Below are positions 52,842 through 61,934 of a DNA stretch of 64,000 nucleotides, one piece after another; the first letter of the stretch is position 1, and the number at the start of each line of letters is the position of its first letter. The stretch is from Pseudomonas kilonensis. Lineage in GTDB: Bacteria; Pseudomonadota; Gammaproteobacteria; Pseudomonadales; Pseudomonadaceae. The stretch covers positions 142,093 to 206,092 of the forward strand of contig NZ_LHVH01000014.1 of NCBI RefSeq assembly GCF_001269885.1. The letters run 5' to 3'. The position numbers and the translations under genes were made by a program. A model generated the notes under the pieces. That model saw only the letters and a list, made by a program, of their open reading frames with translations. It was not told the origin of the DNA and searched no databases.

Positions 52842-53264
52842 TTACTTCTTCGTCTTGGCGGGTTTCGGGCAATCCGATTCCTGGAAGCGCTCGGTCGCGA
52901 CCGGGCGGTTGGTCTTAACCTCGGTGAACTCATAGCGCATCGTTGCACCCTTGGCCATCAACTTGCGGAAGCCCGGATTGGTGCACACCGTGGAGCCCAA
53001 CTGGAAATACACGGCCTTGGGGTCTGCGCGCATTTTCTGGGCATGACTGCTTTGCACGCTGAGATGGTTGATCAGCTCGGTGCCTTCGACGGTATAGCCC
53101 TGGTCGAGAATGTCTTCGCTGATCGCCCGCGGCGTACCGACGCTACTTTCCTTGGCAACGTTCTGCAGCATCTTGTTCAGTTCGAGTTCTTTCAGCGAAG
53201 CAGCCTGAGCGCTGAAGGACGTCGCCAGCAGAACGGCAACGGTAGGGACGATAAGGCGCAGCAT
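52842..53264 (-). CDS. Exported quorum-sensing-regulated virulence factor family protein (PA3611-like)
   Basis: 140 residues. The signal peptide MLRLIVPTVAVLLATSFSAQA is followed by a periplasmic or secreted domain with two Cys (STVCTNPGF, ESDC). It resembles P. aeruginosa PA3611, a small exported protein reported as regulated by quorum sensing. The start at 53264 gives a complete signal peptide with GGAGAG upstream; an extended frame to 53447 is rejected. The molecular function is unknown. Confidence 0.8.
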   Translation of the reverse strand: MLRLIVPTVAVLLATSFSAQAASLKELELNKMLQNVAKESSVGTPRAISEDILDQGYTVEGTELINHLSVQSSHAQKMRADPKAVYFQLGSTVCTNPGFRKLMAKGATMRYEFTEVKTNRPVATERFQESDCPKPAKTKK

Positions 53265-53448
53265 GAAACTCTCCTGGTTCAGTGACTGGTGGTTCGACCG
53301 ATCACATGACTGTGCGTTCAGTGGCCGGGAATTATAGGGGAGCCCGGGTGGACGGTACAGGCGCGTGCGCTCTGGTAGACTGCCGGCCTTTATTGCCCTG
53401 CCGAGTGTTGTTCGTGTCGAGTTTTCCTGTCTGTCGGCGTTGCCCACG

Positions 53449-54195
53449 ATGAGTCACGCCCCTAACGCCGTAGCCCGCCTGCGCGACCAGCGCATGGATG
53501 AGGGGATCAGGCCGATTCAGGCCCGTGGTTGGCGCGCCCCCCGTTGCAGCGCCTGCCGCGTGATCGAAAGCCATTGCCTGTGTGCCTGGCGTCCTAGCGT
53601 CGAGACCCGCTCCGGGGTCTGCCTGATCATGACCAGCAAGGAAGTGTTCAAGCCGAGCAACACCGGTTGGCTGATTGCCGATGTGGTGCGTGACAACCAC
53701 GCGTTCATCTGGTCGCGCACCGAGGTCGATGAACAACTGCTGGCGCTGCTGAACGATCCGCAATGGCAACCGTACCTGGTGTTTCCGGGCGAATACGTCG
53801 AGCCATCGCGGGTCACCCACACGGTTGACCTCGATCAGTCCAGGCGTCCGCTGTTCATTCTGCTGGATGCGACCTGGACCGAGGCGCGGAAGATTTTCCG
53901 TAAAAGCCCGTATTTCGACCGACTGCCGATCCTGAGCCTGCTGCCCGACAGGCTGTCGCGTTACCGCCTGCGCCGTTCGACCCGCAGCGAGCACCTGTGC
54001 ACCGCCGAAGTGGCGGCGTTGTGTCTGGAGCTGGCGGGGGACAGCGACGCCGCGTCGGCCCTGGACGCCTATTTCGATGTGTTCAGCCAGCATTACCTGG
54101 GCGCCAAGGGCCAGCAGGAGGTGAACATCTCGACCCCGGCCCACGCCGAGTTGCAACCCTTTATCCGTACGCCGCAAGCAGTATTGGCCCAATAG
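53449..54195 (+). CDS. DTW-domain protein, probable tRNA-uridine aminocarboxypropyltransferase (TapT-like)
   Basis: 248 residues. The N-terminal Cys cluster (CSACRVIESHCLC) may bind zinc. The DTW core appears as DATWTEARK followed by RRSTRSEHLCTAE. Family members such as E. coli TapT place acp3U at position 47 of tRNAs using SAM. The ATG at 53449 (MSHAPNAVARL) is chosen; a longer frame begins at 53365. The canonical DxTW reads DATW, as in many members. Confidence 0.8.
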   Translation: MSHAPNAVARLRDQRMDEGIRPIQARGWRAPRCSACRVIESHCLCAWRPSVETRSGVCLIMTSKEVFKPSNTGWLIADVVRDNHAFIWSRTEVDEQLLALLNDPQWQPYLVFPGEYVEPSRVTHTVDLDQSRRPLFILLDATWTEARKIFRKSPYFDRLPILSLLPDRLSRYRLRRSTRSEHLCTAEVAALCLELAGDSDAASALDAYFDVFSQHYLGAKGQQEVNISTPAHAELQPFIRTPQAVLAQ

Positions 54196-54407
54196 TGGCC
54201 CATACTGGACACTGTGGCGGTCGTGCTGCTTGACCACCCCGGCTTCGCTGGGCATGCTTGGCGCCGACCAGGGCGCCACCAATGTTTGAAACGCCGTGTT
54301 TGGCGTTGAATGTGTCCCTGTGGATGCCGCTGCACGGCGGTGTCTTGAGTTGTCTTGGCGAGGCGCGAATCATCGGGCCTGCCATTAAAAACAGGATCAT
54401 TTTAAAA

Positions 54408-55061
54408 ATGGCCACATACGAAATCCTGATTGCCGATGACCATCCGCTCTTTCGCAGCGCGTTGCATCAGGCAGTGACCCTGGGCCTCGGCCCGGCTGTC
54501 CGGTTGACGGAGGTGGCCAGTATCGCGGAACTGGAGGTCCAGTTGACGGCGAAGGCCGATTGGGACCTGGTGCTGCTGGACCTGAACATGCCCGGTGCCT
54601 ATGGTTTTTCAGGGCTGGTGCTGTTGCGGGGCCAATACCCGCAGATCCCCGTGGTCATGGTCTCGGCCCAGGAAGAAGCCTCGGTGATGGTCAAGGCCCG
54701 GGAGTTCGGCGCCAGCGGCTTCATACCCAAATCCAGTTCCCTTGAGATGATTCAGAAGGCCGTGAAGGCGGTCCTGGACGGCGATGTCTGCTGGCCACCC
54801 CAGGCGTTCGAAGCGGTGAGCGTGTCCGCGGAAGCCAAGGCCGCCAGCGAGGGGCTGGCCAGCCTCACGCCGCAGCAGTTCCGGGTGTTGACCATGGTCT
54901 GCGAAGGCTTGCTGAACAAGCAGATTGCCTACGAACTGAACGTGTCGGAGGCCACCATCAAGGCCCACGTCACGGCGATCTTTCGTAAACTGAACGTGCG
55001 CACCCGGACCCAGGCGGCCTTGCTGCTGCAACAACTTGAGTCAATTTCACCGCAGGCTTAG
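54408..55061 (+). CDS. Response regulator, NarL/LuxR family (ErdR-like)
   Basis: 217 residues. The receiver domain (about 1-125) has the phospho-acceptor Asp in LVLLDLNMPG and the conserved Lys in PKSSS. The C-terminal LuxR-type helix-turn-helix is LTPQQFRVLTMVCEGLLNKQIAYELNVSEATIKAHV. Position next to dgkA and sequence match ErdR of Pseudomonas, a regulator of ethanol and acetate metabolism. The matching kinase is not in the window. The start MATYEILIADD is typical. Confidence 0.85.
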   Translation: MATYEILIADDHPLFRSALHQAVTLGLGPAVRLTEVASIAELEVQLTAKADWDLVLLDLNMPGAYGFSGLVLLRGQYPQIPVVMVSAQEEASVMVKAREFGASGFIPKSSSLEMIQKAVKAVLDGDVCWPPQAFEAVSVSAEAKAASEGLASLTPQQFRVLTMVCEGLLNKQIAYELNVSEATIKAHVTAIFRKLNVRTRTQAALLLQQLESISPQA

Positions 55062-55132
55062 TGTTCCGGTTCACGCTTTTTTGACCGGGTTTGAATTAGC
55101 TTCCCCACTCCTTTTGATCAGTTGCCCACTCT

Positions 55133-55495
55133 ATGTCACCTTTTAAAGGCCAGACCGGCCTGAAACGCATCCTCAACGCCTCCGGCTATTCCTTGGACGG
55201 GCTGCGTGCAGCTTTTGTCGGCGAAGCAGCTTTCCGTCAGTTGGTGTTGCTCAATGTCGTGTTGATTCCGTTGTCATTCTTCCTGAACGTCAGTCGTGTC
55301 GAGCAGGCGCTGCTGATTGCCGTGTGCCTGTTGGCATTGATCGTGGAATTGCTCAACTCGGCGGTGGAGGCGGCCATCGACCGCATCTCCCTGGAGCTGC
55401 ACCCATTGTCAAAAAATGCCAAGGACATGGGCAGCGCCGCCCAGTTACTCGCCCTGACGATGATCGCGTTGGTGTGGGGCGTGGTGCTGTTGTAA
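55133..55495 (+). CDS. dgkA: Diacylglycerol kinase DgkA
   Basis: 120 residues with three membrane helices. It phosphorylates diacylglycerol released by membrane-derived glucan synthesis. The family signature ELLNSAVEAAIDRI and the segment HPLSKNAKDMGSAAQ are conserved. It follows the ErdR-like gene by 71 bases and is convergent with the LysR gene finR, with 4 bases between the stops. Confidence 0.95.
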   Translation: MSPFKGQTGLKRILNASGYSLDGLRAAFVGEAAFRQLVLLNVVLIPLSFFLNVSRVEQALLIAVCLLALIVELLNSAVEAAIDRISLELHPLSKNAKDMGSAAQLLALTMIALVWGVVLL

Positions 55496-55499
55496 CGGC

Positions 55500-56426
55500 T
55501 CAGGCAATGGTCGGCAGCACGATTTCGTCGCTGCGCTGGGCCCCGGCGGTGAAAGCCCGGCACAGCTCGAGGAATTCGCGCATGGCCGAGGTCTGGTACT
55601 TCTGTTTATGCCAGATGAAATAAAACTGCCGCGCCAGGTCCATGTCCGGGGTTTCCACCGCGACAAGGCTGCCGCGGCGGAAGGCGTCGCGCAGGGCCAG
55701 GCGTGAGATGCAGCCAATGCCCAGGCCGGATTCCACGGCGCGCTTGATCGCTTCGGTGTGTTCCAGCTCCAGGCGGATATTCAATACGCTGCGGTGGTGG
55801 CGCATGGCTTGGTCGAAGGTCAGGCGTGTGCCGGAACCCTGCTCCCGCAGAATCCAGGCTTCATGGGTCAACTCCTCCATGGTCGCCTGGCCGCGCTGGG
55901 CCAGCGGGTGTTGAGGGGCGCAGAACACCACCAGTTCGTCCTCGACCCAGCTCTGTACCTCGATGTCCGGATGGCTGCAGTCGCCTTCGATTAGACCCAG
56001 ATCAATTTCATAGTGGGCAACCTGGTGCACGATATTGGCAGTGTTCTGCACGTGCAGCTTCACCTGGCTTTCCGGATGGCGCTGCATGAAACCACCGATC
56101 AACAAGGTCGCCAGGTAATTGCCGATGGTCAGCGTGGCACCGACCGCCAGTGAGCCGAAGCCGGACTTGCCGTTGAGCAGGTCTTCGATTTCCTTGGCCT
56201 GGTCCAGCAGCGCCACGGCCTGGGGCAGCAGTTGTTTGCCCAGGGCATTGAGGCTCAGGCGCTTGCCGGCACGGTCGAACAACTGGCAGCTCGATTGGCG
56301 CTCCAGTTCAGTGATGGAGGTGCTGGCCGCCGACTGCGACAGATTGAGCTGGCCCGCAGCGCGAGACACGCTTTCCTGCTGGGCGACGGCGACGAAGACT
56401 TGAAGTTGACGGAGAGTAAATCGCAT
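55500..56426 (-). CDS. finR: LysR-family regulator FinR
   Basis: 308 residues. The N-terminal helix-turn-helix is SRAAGQLNLSQSAASTSI, followed by an effector domain. It is divergent from fpr, 121 bases away. In Pseudomonas putida the orthologous pair is finR-fprA, where FinR activates the ferredoxin-NADP reductase gene under superoxide stress. Function is assigned by family and conserved arrangement. The ATG at 56426 is chosen; an in-frame start 75 bases upstream falls inside the fpr promoter region. Confidence 0.88.
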   Translation of the reverse strand: MRFTLRQLQVFVAVAQQESVSRAAGQLNLSQSAASTSITELERQSSCQLFDRAGKRLSLNALGKQLLPQAVALLDQAKEIEDLLNGKSGFGSLAVGATLTIGNYLATLLIGGFMQRHPESQVKLHVQNTANIVHQVAHYEIDLGLIEGDCSHPDIEVQSWVEDELVVFCAPQHPLAQRGQATMEELTHEAWILREQGSGTRLTFDQAMRHHRSVLNIRLELEHTEAIKRAVESGLGIGCISRLALRDAFRRGSLVAVETPDMDLARQFYFIWHKQKYQTSAMREFLELCRAFTAGAQRSDEIVLPTIA

Positions 56427-56547
56427 ATCTATATAACCGATAACCCTTATCTTAATAATCCATTTAACAGATATTGTCGCCGCCATTAGAATGCGATGCA
56501 ATTGCGCAGATTATCGGCGCGGGCATTATTCCCAGGAGTCCCCGTAC

Positions 56548-57327
56548 ATGAGCAACATGAACCACGAGCGTGTCCTCAGTGTTCATCACTGGAACGACAC
56601 TCTGTTCAGCTTCAAGTGCACCCGCGATCCGGGCCTGCGCTTCGAGAACGGTCAGTTCGTGATGATCGGCCTGCAACAGCCCAACGGCCGCCCGCTTATG
56701 CGCGCTTACTCGATTGCCAGCCCGAACTGGGAAGAGCATCTCGAATTCTTCAGCATCAAGGTGCCGGATGGTCCGCTGACCTCCCAGTTGCAGCACCTGA
56801 AGGAAGGCGACGAGATCATCATCAGCAAGAAACCCACCGGCACCCTCGTGCTGGACGATCTCAAGCCTGGCAAGCATTTGTACCTGCTCAGCACCGGTAC
56901 TGGCCTGGCGCCGTTCATGAGCGTCATCCAGGATCCGGAAACCTATGAGCGTTTCGAAAAAGTGATCCTGTGCCACGGCGTGCGTTACGTCAATGAAGTC
57001 GCTTACCGCGAGTTCATCACCGAGCACCTGCCGCAGAACGAGTTCTTCGGCGAAGCCCTGCGTGACAAGCTGATCTACTACCCGACCGTGACGCGCGAGC
57101 CGTTCGAGAACGAAGGCCGCCTGACCGACCTGATGCGCAGCGGCAAGCTGTTCAGTGACATCGGCCTGCCACCGATCAACCCGCAGGACGACCGCGCCAT
57201 GTTGTGCGGCAGCCCGAGCATGCTCGACGAGACCAGCGAAGTGCTCAACAGCTTCGGCCTGACCGTTTCGCCGCGTATGCGCGAGCCGGGTGATTACCTG
57301 ATCGAGCGGGCGTTTGTAGAGAAGTAA
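56548..57327 (+). CDS. fpr: Ferredoxin-NADP(+) reductase Fpr
   Basis: 259 residues. The FAD-binding motif RAYSIASPNWEE and the NADP-binding motif GTGLAPFMSVIQD are intact, and the chain ends AFVEK as in bacterial Fpr. It reduces ferredoxins and flavodoxins with NADPH and supports iron-sulfur repair and oxidative stress defence. AGGAG lies before the start at 56548. It is presumably controlled by the divergent FinR. Confidence 0.95.
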   Translation: MSNMNHERVLSVHHWNDTLFSFKCTRDPGLRFENGQFVMIGLQQPNGRPLMRAYSIASPNWEEHLEFFSIKVPDGPLTSQLQHLKEGDEIIISKKPTGTLVLDDLKPGKHLYLLSTGTGLAPFMSVIQDPETYERFEKVILCHGVRYVNEVAYREFITEHLPQNEFFGEALRDKLIYYPTVTREPFENEGRLTDLMRSGKLFSDIGLPPINPQDDRAMLCGSPSMLDETSEVLNSFGLTVSPRMREPGDYLIERAFVEK

Positions 57328-57381
57328 GCTGTTGCGATAAGTGTGGAGTGGGGCGTCAGCCGACATAGTCGTTGAATGTTG

Positions 57382-57487
57382 GACCGCTTTCGCGAGCAAG
57401 CCCGCTCCCACATTGGATCGCAGTGAGCGCGAATCTTGTGTTCACCAGAGATCCAGTGTGGGAGCGGGCTTGCTCGCGAAGAAGGCG
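57382..57487. repeat. Inverted REP pair after fpr
   Basis: CGCGAGCAAGCCCGCTCCCA and TGGGAGCGGGCTTGCTCGCG, opposed, about 45 bases apart, between the convergent fpr and trmO. Confidence 0.92.
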
Positions 57488-57510
57488 ACTCGGTCCAACA
57501 GATGCCCCAC

Positions 57511-57552
57511 AAAAAAGCCCGCGCCGCCTGATGAAGGCCGCGCGGGCTTTTT
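57511..57552. terminator. Bidirectional terminator between fpr and trmO
   Basis: AAAAAAGCCCGCGC / GCGCGGGCTTTTT stem with an approximately 14-base loop; A and T runs on either side serve both convergent genes. Confidence 0.9.
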
Positions 57553-57564
57553 CGTTTCCGGGTT

Positions 57565-58263
57565 TTATTCAGTCGCAGGAACGACTTCCAACACCCGAAT
57601 CAACCCCGGCTGCGGGTAATGCCAACGAACGTCCAGGTCCCAGAACTGTGCGCCATATTCCCGCTCGGCGGTAGGCATCTGGTACGCCGGGCGTGGGTCT
57701 TGGGCCAGGCATTGTTCGATCAGCTCCACCAAGGGCTCTGCCAAGCGCGTGGCGTGTTCGCGCGCTTGAAGCAGGGCGGTGTCCGCCCATTGCACCGGAA
57801 TCAATTCAGGCGCTGCGCTGGCGATGCTGTTGGAAGCCGAGCCGATGATGTCGGCGTAGGGCACGTAGGGCTTGATGTCGAGCACTGGCGTGCCGTCCAG
57901 CAAATCGATACCCGAGATCCACAGGCGCCCGGCTTCGACCCGCTCCAGCTTCACCACCGATTGGCCGATGCCGTTGGGGCGGTGGGTGGCACGGGTGGCG
58001 AATACGCCCATGGACTTGTTGCCGCCCAGGCGTGGCGGCCGCACTTTCAACCGTGGCTTGTCTTCCAGGGCCTGGTGGAACAGGAACAGCAGCCAGACAT
58101 GGCTGACCAGCTCCAACCCCTGCACCGCCTCGCCCTGATCGAACGGCGCCACCAGCTCCAGCACACCACGTGCGGCCGGAGCCAGTTGCGGTTGGCGGGG
58201 GATGGCGAACTTCTCCTTGAAGCAGGAGCGGACGAAGCCGATGGGGGAGACGCTGTAAGTCAC
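57565..58263 (-). CDS. trmO: tRNA (N6-threonylcarbamoyladenosine37-N6)-methyltransferase TrmO
   Basis: 232 residues of the TsaA/YaeB family, which methylates t6A37 in tRNA(Thr) with SAM. Conserved segments include SPIGFVRSCFKEKFAIPRQP, RPPRLGGNKSMGVFATRATHRPNGIG and GTPVLDIKPYVPYAD. It is co-directional with the YehS-like gene upstream (6-base gap), probably one operon. Confidence 0.92.
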   Translation of the reverse strand: MTYSVSPIGFVRSCFKEKFAIPRQPQLAPAARGVLELVAPFDQGEAVQGLELVSHVWLLFLFHQALEDKPRLKVRPPRLGGNKSMGVFATRATHRPNGIGQSVVKLERVEAGRLWISGIDLLDGTPVLDIKPYVPYADIIGSASNSIASAAPELIPVQWADTALLQAREHATRLAEPLVELIEQCLAQDPRPAYQMPTAEREYGAQFWDLDVRWHYPQPGLIRVLEVVPATE

Positions 58264-58269
58264 GGGGTG

Positions 58270-58731
58270 TCAGCCGCGAACGCGCAGCGTCAGGCCCTTG
58301 AGGAAGTTGCGCAGCAACTGGTCGCCACACGGCCGGTAGTTGGTGTGGCCGAATTTTCGGAACAGTGCACTCAGTTCCGGTTTGGACACCGGGAACTCGG
58401 CGGCCTTGAGGATCGCGTGCATATCGTCTTCCTTCAGCTCGAACGCCACCCGCATTTTCTTGAGGATGATGTTGTTGGTCACCGGCACTTCGATCGGCTG
58501 TGGCGGACGGCTTTCGTCCTTGCCACGCTTGAAGATCACCAGGCCATCGAGAAAATGCGCCATGACCTCGTCAGGGCAGAACACGAAGCCTTCTTCCTCG
58601 TCTTTCTTGAGGTAGCCCGTCAGGTCAGCCAGGGAGACGTCCAGGCCGCCCAGCTTGATGATCTCGATGACTTTCTTGTCGCTGATGTCGAGCATGTAGC
58701 GCACGCTGCGCAGTACGTCGTTGTGAATCAT
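58270..58731 (-). CDS. DUF1456 family protein YehS-like
   Basis: 153 residues. Two similar halves begin MIHNDVLRSVRYMLDISD and TNNIILKKMRVAFELKEDDM, the DUF1456 repeat pair. The function is unknown. The start at 58731 has AGGA about 8 bases upstream and is preferred to ATG 58749. It lies between the RsuA-like gene and trmO, both RNA-modification genes, which hints at an RNA-related role without proving it. Confidence 0.88.
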   Translation of the reverse strand: MIHNDVLRSVRYMLDISDKKVIEIIKLGGLDVSLADLTGYLKKDEEEGFVFCPDEVMAHFLDGLVIFKRGKDESRPPQPIEVPVTNNIILKKMRVAFELKEDDMHAILKAAEFPVSKPELSALFRKFGHTNYRPCGDQLLRNFLKGLTLRVRG

Positions 58732-58788
58732 GTGTGCAGTCCTGATCAATCGGCAGTGGGCGCCCCGGTTCGGTGCGGCGCCGGAAAA

Positions 58789-59499
58789 TTAGAATTTCTC
58801 TTTGGCAGACAGGTAGCGCCATTGGCCCAGCGGCACCTTGCCGATGGACACGCCGCCGATGCGAATGCGGCGAATGGCGACGACCTTGAGCCCGACCGCC
58901 TGGCAAAACAGAGCGATCACGCCGGGCTGCGGGTTTTTCATGGCGAAGCGCAGGCGGTTCTCGTTCTGCCAGCTGGCCTTGACCGCCGGCAGCTCCTTGC
59001 CCTTGTAGGTCAAGCCATGGTTCAGGCGATTGAGGCCATGGGCGACCATCTCGCCTTCGACTTCCACCACGTATTCCTGCTCGATCTTGGCGGCGTCGGC
59101 GGTGAGCTTGCGCAAGATCTTCCAGTCCTGGGTGAACACCAGCAGCCCGCTGGCGTTGGCCTGCAGGTCGGCGCTGGCGGTCAGGCGCAGGAAATGGCCC
59201 TTGAGCGGGCGTTTGCCGAAGCGGTGTTCTTCGCTCAGGGTCTGCGGGCCAAGGGAGGCCATCGCGGTGTCTACATCCATGCCAGCAGGTGCATTCAGCA
59301 GGAGGGTCACCGGCTCCGGCGCGGTGGCCTTGGCCTCGGGGTCGAGTTCGACTTTCTGGGTGCTGACCTTGAACTGCGGCTCATCGATTACTTCGCCATC
59401 CACGGTGACCCAGCCGCCCTCGATGAACAGCTCAGCCTCCCGACGGGAACAGCCGACGAGTTCGATGAGGCGTTTGGAGAGACGAATCGGGTCAGTCAT
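58789..59499 (-). CDS. RsuA/RluF-family pseudouridine synthase-like protein with atypical active site
   Basis: 236 residues. The N-terminal S4 RNA-binding domain (RLSKRLIELVGCSRREAELFIEGGWVTVDG) and the C-terminal pseudouridine synthase domain (IEQEYVVEVEGEM, GKVPLGQWRYLS) are clear. The catalytic motif, usually GRLDKxSxGLL, here reads ADLQANASGLL; by alignment to the SGLL end the catalytic Asp position holds Gln, although an Asp lies two residues earlier. The protein could be inactive, RNA-binding only, or use the shifted Asp. It is the first gene of a likely unit with the YehS-like gene and trmO. Confidence 0.85.
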   Translation of the reverse strand: MTDPIRLSKRLIELVGCSRREAELFIEGGWVTVDGEVIDEPQFKVSTQKVELDPEAKATAPEPVTLLLNAPAGMDVDTAMASLGPQTLSEEHRFGKRPLKGHFLRLTASADLQANASGLLVFTQDWKILRKLTADAAKIEQEYVVEVEGEMVAHGLNRLNHGLTYKGKELPAVKASWQNENRLRFAMKNPQPGVIALFCQAVGLKVVAIRRIRIGGVSIGKVPLGQWRYLSAKEKF

Positions 59500-59582
59500 G
59501 ACGGGGGCCGTAACAAAAAGAGGGTGGGCATTGTACCTGCCTGGCGCCGGTTAATCGCGGGTCCATTTGCCTCATGCCGTTT

Positions 59583-60056
59583 TTAGCCGCGCCCGGCCTT
59601 CAGGTCGGGCTGCTTGTAGCGCATGTGCAGCAGTGGGTAGGGTTGGTTCATGCCATCTTTTGCCGAACGCCCGACCACTTCGAAGCCTTGCTTGAGGTAA
59701 AAGCCCAGGGCTTGCGGGTTCTGCTCGTTGACGTCCAGTTGATCGGCGTTCAGGTGTTCCATGGCGTAGCGCAGCAACTGCTTGCCCAGGCCTTGGCCAC
59801 GGTGCTGTGGGTCGATGAAGAGCATCTCGACCTTGCCGGCCGCGACACCGGCGAAACCGGTGATCCGCTGGCGCGCGTCCCGGGTGCAAATGAGCATCAC
59901 CGCATCCAGGTAGCGGGTGAGCACCAGGTTTTTCAGCAGCTCGATGTAGCTGTCCGGCAGGAAGTCGTGGGTGGCACGCACCGAGGCCTCCCACACCTGG
60001 GTCAGTTCCTGATAGTCGCTCGGTTTCGGTGTGTGGATGACCGAATGCTGACGCAT
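59583..60056 (-). CDS. GNAT-family N-acetyltransferase
   Basis: 157 residues. The acetyl-CoA binding motif is HRGQGLGKQLL, with the C-terminal ALGFYLKQGFEVVGRS segment typical of GNAT enzymes. The YjaB-like pattern suggests a small-molecule or protein acetyltransferase; the substrate is unknown. The start at 60056 (MRQHSVIHTPKPSD) is chosen over an in-frame ATG at 60209 that would run through a terminator. Confidence 0.85.
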   Translation of the reverse strand: MRQHSVIHTPKPSDYQELTQVWEASVRATHDFLPDSYIELLKNLVLTRYLDAVMLICTRDARQRITGFAGVAAGKVEMLFIDPQHRGQGLGKQLLRYAMEHLNADQLDVNEQNPQALGFYLKQGFEVVGRSAKDGMNQPYPLLHMRYKQPDLKAGRG

Positions 60057-60108
60057 GCCCGCCTGTTCCTTGTGCTGGATGTCCTGGGTTTCTCCATACG
60101 ATAGCCGT

Positions 60109-60146
60109 AAAAAAGCCCCGCATCTTGTAGCAAGAGCGGGGCTTTT
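60109..60146 (-). terminator. Terminator-like hairpin upstream of the GNAT gene
   Basis: AAAAGCCCCGC / GCGGGGCTTTT stem. Read on the minus strand it ends transcription arriving from rimO. Confidence 0.8.
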
Positions 60147-60172
60147 CAATTTTTTACCGAGTTTCGCAAGAG

Positions 60173-60269
60173 CCTGTGGGAGCACAGCTTGCTCGCGATG
60201 GCAGAGCATCAGTCAACATTTGCAGTGGCTGACACTGCGCTATCGCGAGCAAGCTTTGCTCCCACAGGC
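60173..60269. repeat. Inverted REP pair after rimO
   Basis: CCTGTGGGAGCACAGCTTGC mirrored by GCAAGCTTTGCTCCCACAGG. Confidence 0.9.
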
Positions 60270-60270
60270 C

Positions 60271-60345
60271 AACTGATCTGTTCAGCTCACAAATCAACCG
60301 ATCTGTTCAGCTCACAAATCAACCGATCTGCTCAGCCCACAAATC
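60271..60345. repeat. 25-base tandem triplication of the rimO 3' end
   Basis: Three adjacent 25-base units (60271-60295, 60296-60320, 60321-60345) differ at one to three positions. The unit at 60321-60345 is the end of the rimO coding sequence (codons for DLWAEQIG); the other two lie beyond the stop codon. Confidence 0.95.
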
Positions 60346-61659
60346 GTACTCATCGGCGTCGGTCACTTTGCACCAGACCTTGTCACCCGGCTTGAGGTTG
60401 CTGCCGTTGTCGATGAAAACGTTGCCGTCGATTTCCGGCGCGTCGAAGAAGCAGCGACCCACGGCGCCTTGCTCGTCCACCTCGTCCACCAGCACTTCGA
60501 TTTCACGGCCGATGCGCATTTGCAGGCGCGCCGAGCTGATGGCCTGCTGGTGCGCCATGAAGCGCTCCCAACGGTCCTGCTTGACGTCGTCCGGCACCAC
60601 GTCCAGGTCCAGGTCATTGGCCGGTGCGCCTTCGACAGGGGAATACTGGAAGCAGCCGACGCGGTCGAGCTGGGCTTCGGTCAGCCAATCCAGCAGGTAC
60701 TGGAAGTCTTCTTCGGTTTCACCGGGGAAGCCGACGATGAAGGTCGAACGGATGATCAGGTCCGGGCAGATTTCGCGCCAGTTCTTGATGCGGGCCAGGG
60801 TCTTGTCTTCGAACGCCGGGCGCTTCATGGCCTTGAGGACTTTCGGGCTGGCGTGTTGGAACGGGATGTCCAGGTACGGCAGGAGCTTGCCGGCGGCCAT
60901 CAGCGGGATCAGTTCGTCGACATGTGGATACGGGTAGACGTAGTGCAGGCGGACCCAGACGCCGAGGGTGCTGAGGGCTTCGCACAGCTCGGTCATGCGG
61001 GTTTTCACCGGCGCGCCATTCCAGAAGCCGGTGCGGTATTTCACGTCGACGCCGTAGGCGCTGGTGTCCTGGGAGATCACCAGCAGTTCCTTGACGCCGG
61101 CCTTGACCAGGCGCTGGGCCTCGTCGAGCACATCGCCCACCGGGCGGCTCACCAGCTTGCCGCGCATCGACGGGATGATGCAGAAGCTGCAGCTGTGGTT
61201 GCAGCCTTCGGAAATCTTCAGGTAGGCGTAGTGGCGCGGGGTCAGCTTGATGCCTTGCGGCGGCACCAGGTCGATCAGCGGGTTATGGTCCTGGCGTGGC
61301 GGCACCACGTCATGCACGGCGTTGACCACCTGCTCGTACTGCTGCGGACCGGTCACGGACAACACGCTCGGGTGCACGTTGCGGATGTTGCCTTCTTCCA
61401 CGCCCATGCAGCCGGTGACGATGACCTTGCCGTTTTCCTTGATGGCTTCGCCGATCACCTCCAGGGACTCGGCCTTGGCCGAATCGATGAAGCCGCAGGT
61501 GTTGACCACGACCACATCGGCGTCCTGATACGTGGACACGACGTCATAGCCTTCCATGCGCAGCTGGGTCAGGATGCGCTCGGAGTCGACCAGAGCTTTC
61601 GGGCAACCCAGGGATACGAAGCCAACCTTCGGATTGGCGGGCGCGGTAGTGGTGGACAT
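60319..61659 (-). CDS. rimO: Ribosomal protein S12 methylthiotransferase RimO
   Basis: 446 residues. This radical SAM enzyme adds a methylthio group to an aspartate of ribosomal protein S12. The N-terminal domain has the three Cys for the second cluster (SLGCPKA, VNTCGF, TGCMGV). The radical SAM triad is CNHSCSFC, and a C-terminal TRAM domain follows. The start [13 protein letters not shown] at 61659 is the family start. The last codons are part of a 25-base tandem triplication that continues past the stop. Confidence 0.96.
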   Translation of the reverse strand: MSTTTAPANPKVGFVSLGCPKALVDSERILTQLRMEGYDVVSTYQDADVVVVNTCGFIDSAKAESLEVIGEAIKENGKVIVTGCMGVEEGNIRNVHPSVLSVTGPQQYEQVVNAVHDVVPPRQDHNPLIDLVPPQGIKLTPRHYAYLKISEGCNHSCSFCIIPSMRGKLVSRPVGDVLDEAQRLVKAGVKELLVISQDTSAYGVDVKYRTGFWNGAPVKTRMTELCEALSTLGVWVRLHYVYPYPHVDELIPLMAAGKLLPYLDIPFQHASPKVLKAMKRPAFEDKTLARIKNWREICPDLIIRSTFIVGFPGETEEDFQYLLDWLTEAQLDRVGCFQYSPVEGAPANDLDLDVVPDDVKQDRWERFMAHQQAISSARLQMRIGREIEVLVDEVDEQGAVGRCFFDAPEIDGNVFIDNGSNLKPGDKVWCKVTDADEYDLWAEQIG

Positions 61660-61934
61660 GTCTAACCTCGGTGTAGGGGGGATCGTCTCTTGCCGAGACA
61701 GGGCGCCTGGCGCGCCTCTGATCAAAAAGTGCGCAATTCTATCCATGGCCGACGCACTTGACCAGCTTTATACCGGGAAATGCGACGAGTGCTGCGCTAT
61801 GCTTCGCGCCTTTGCGCTCTGACGATTGCTACAGTCAACAAAACGTCTGTAACAATACGTAAAACAGCGCATGCTGCCTCAACAAAGCATAGTGCTTCGT
61901 TCAAGAAGCCAGGTCTGGAAATCGGGAGTGTTGG

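Noticed and set aside
57619..59586. 655-codon open frame on the plus strand opposite trmO, the YehS-like gene and the RsuA-like gene
   Set aside because: It lies opposite three recognisable genes and has the Asp/His/Gln-rich composition typical of antisense frames in high-GC DNA.
60271..60345. Possible CRISPR-like repeats
   Set aside because: The three 25-base units are directly adjacent without spacers, and one is coding sequence.
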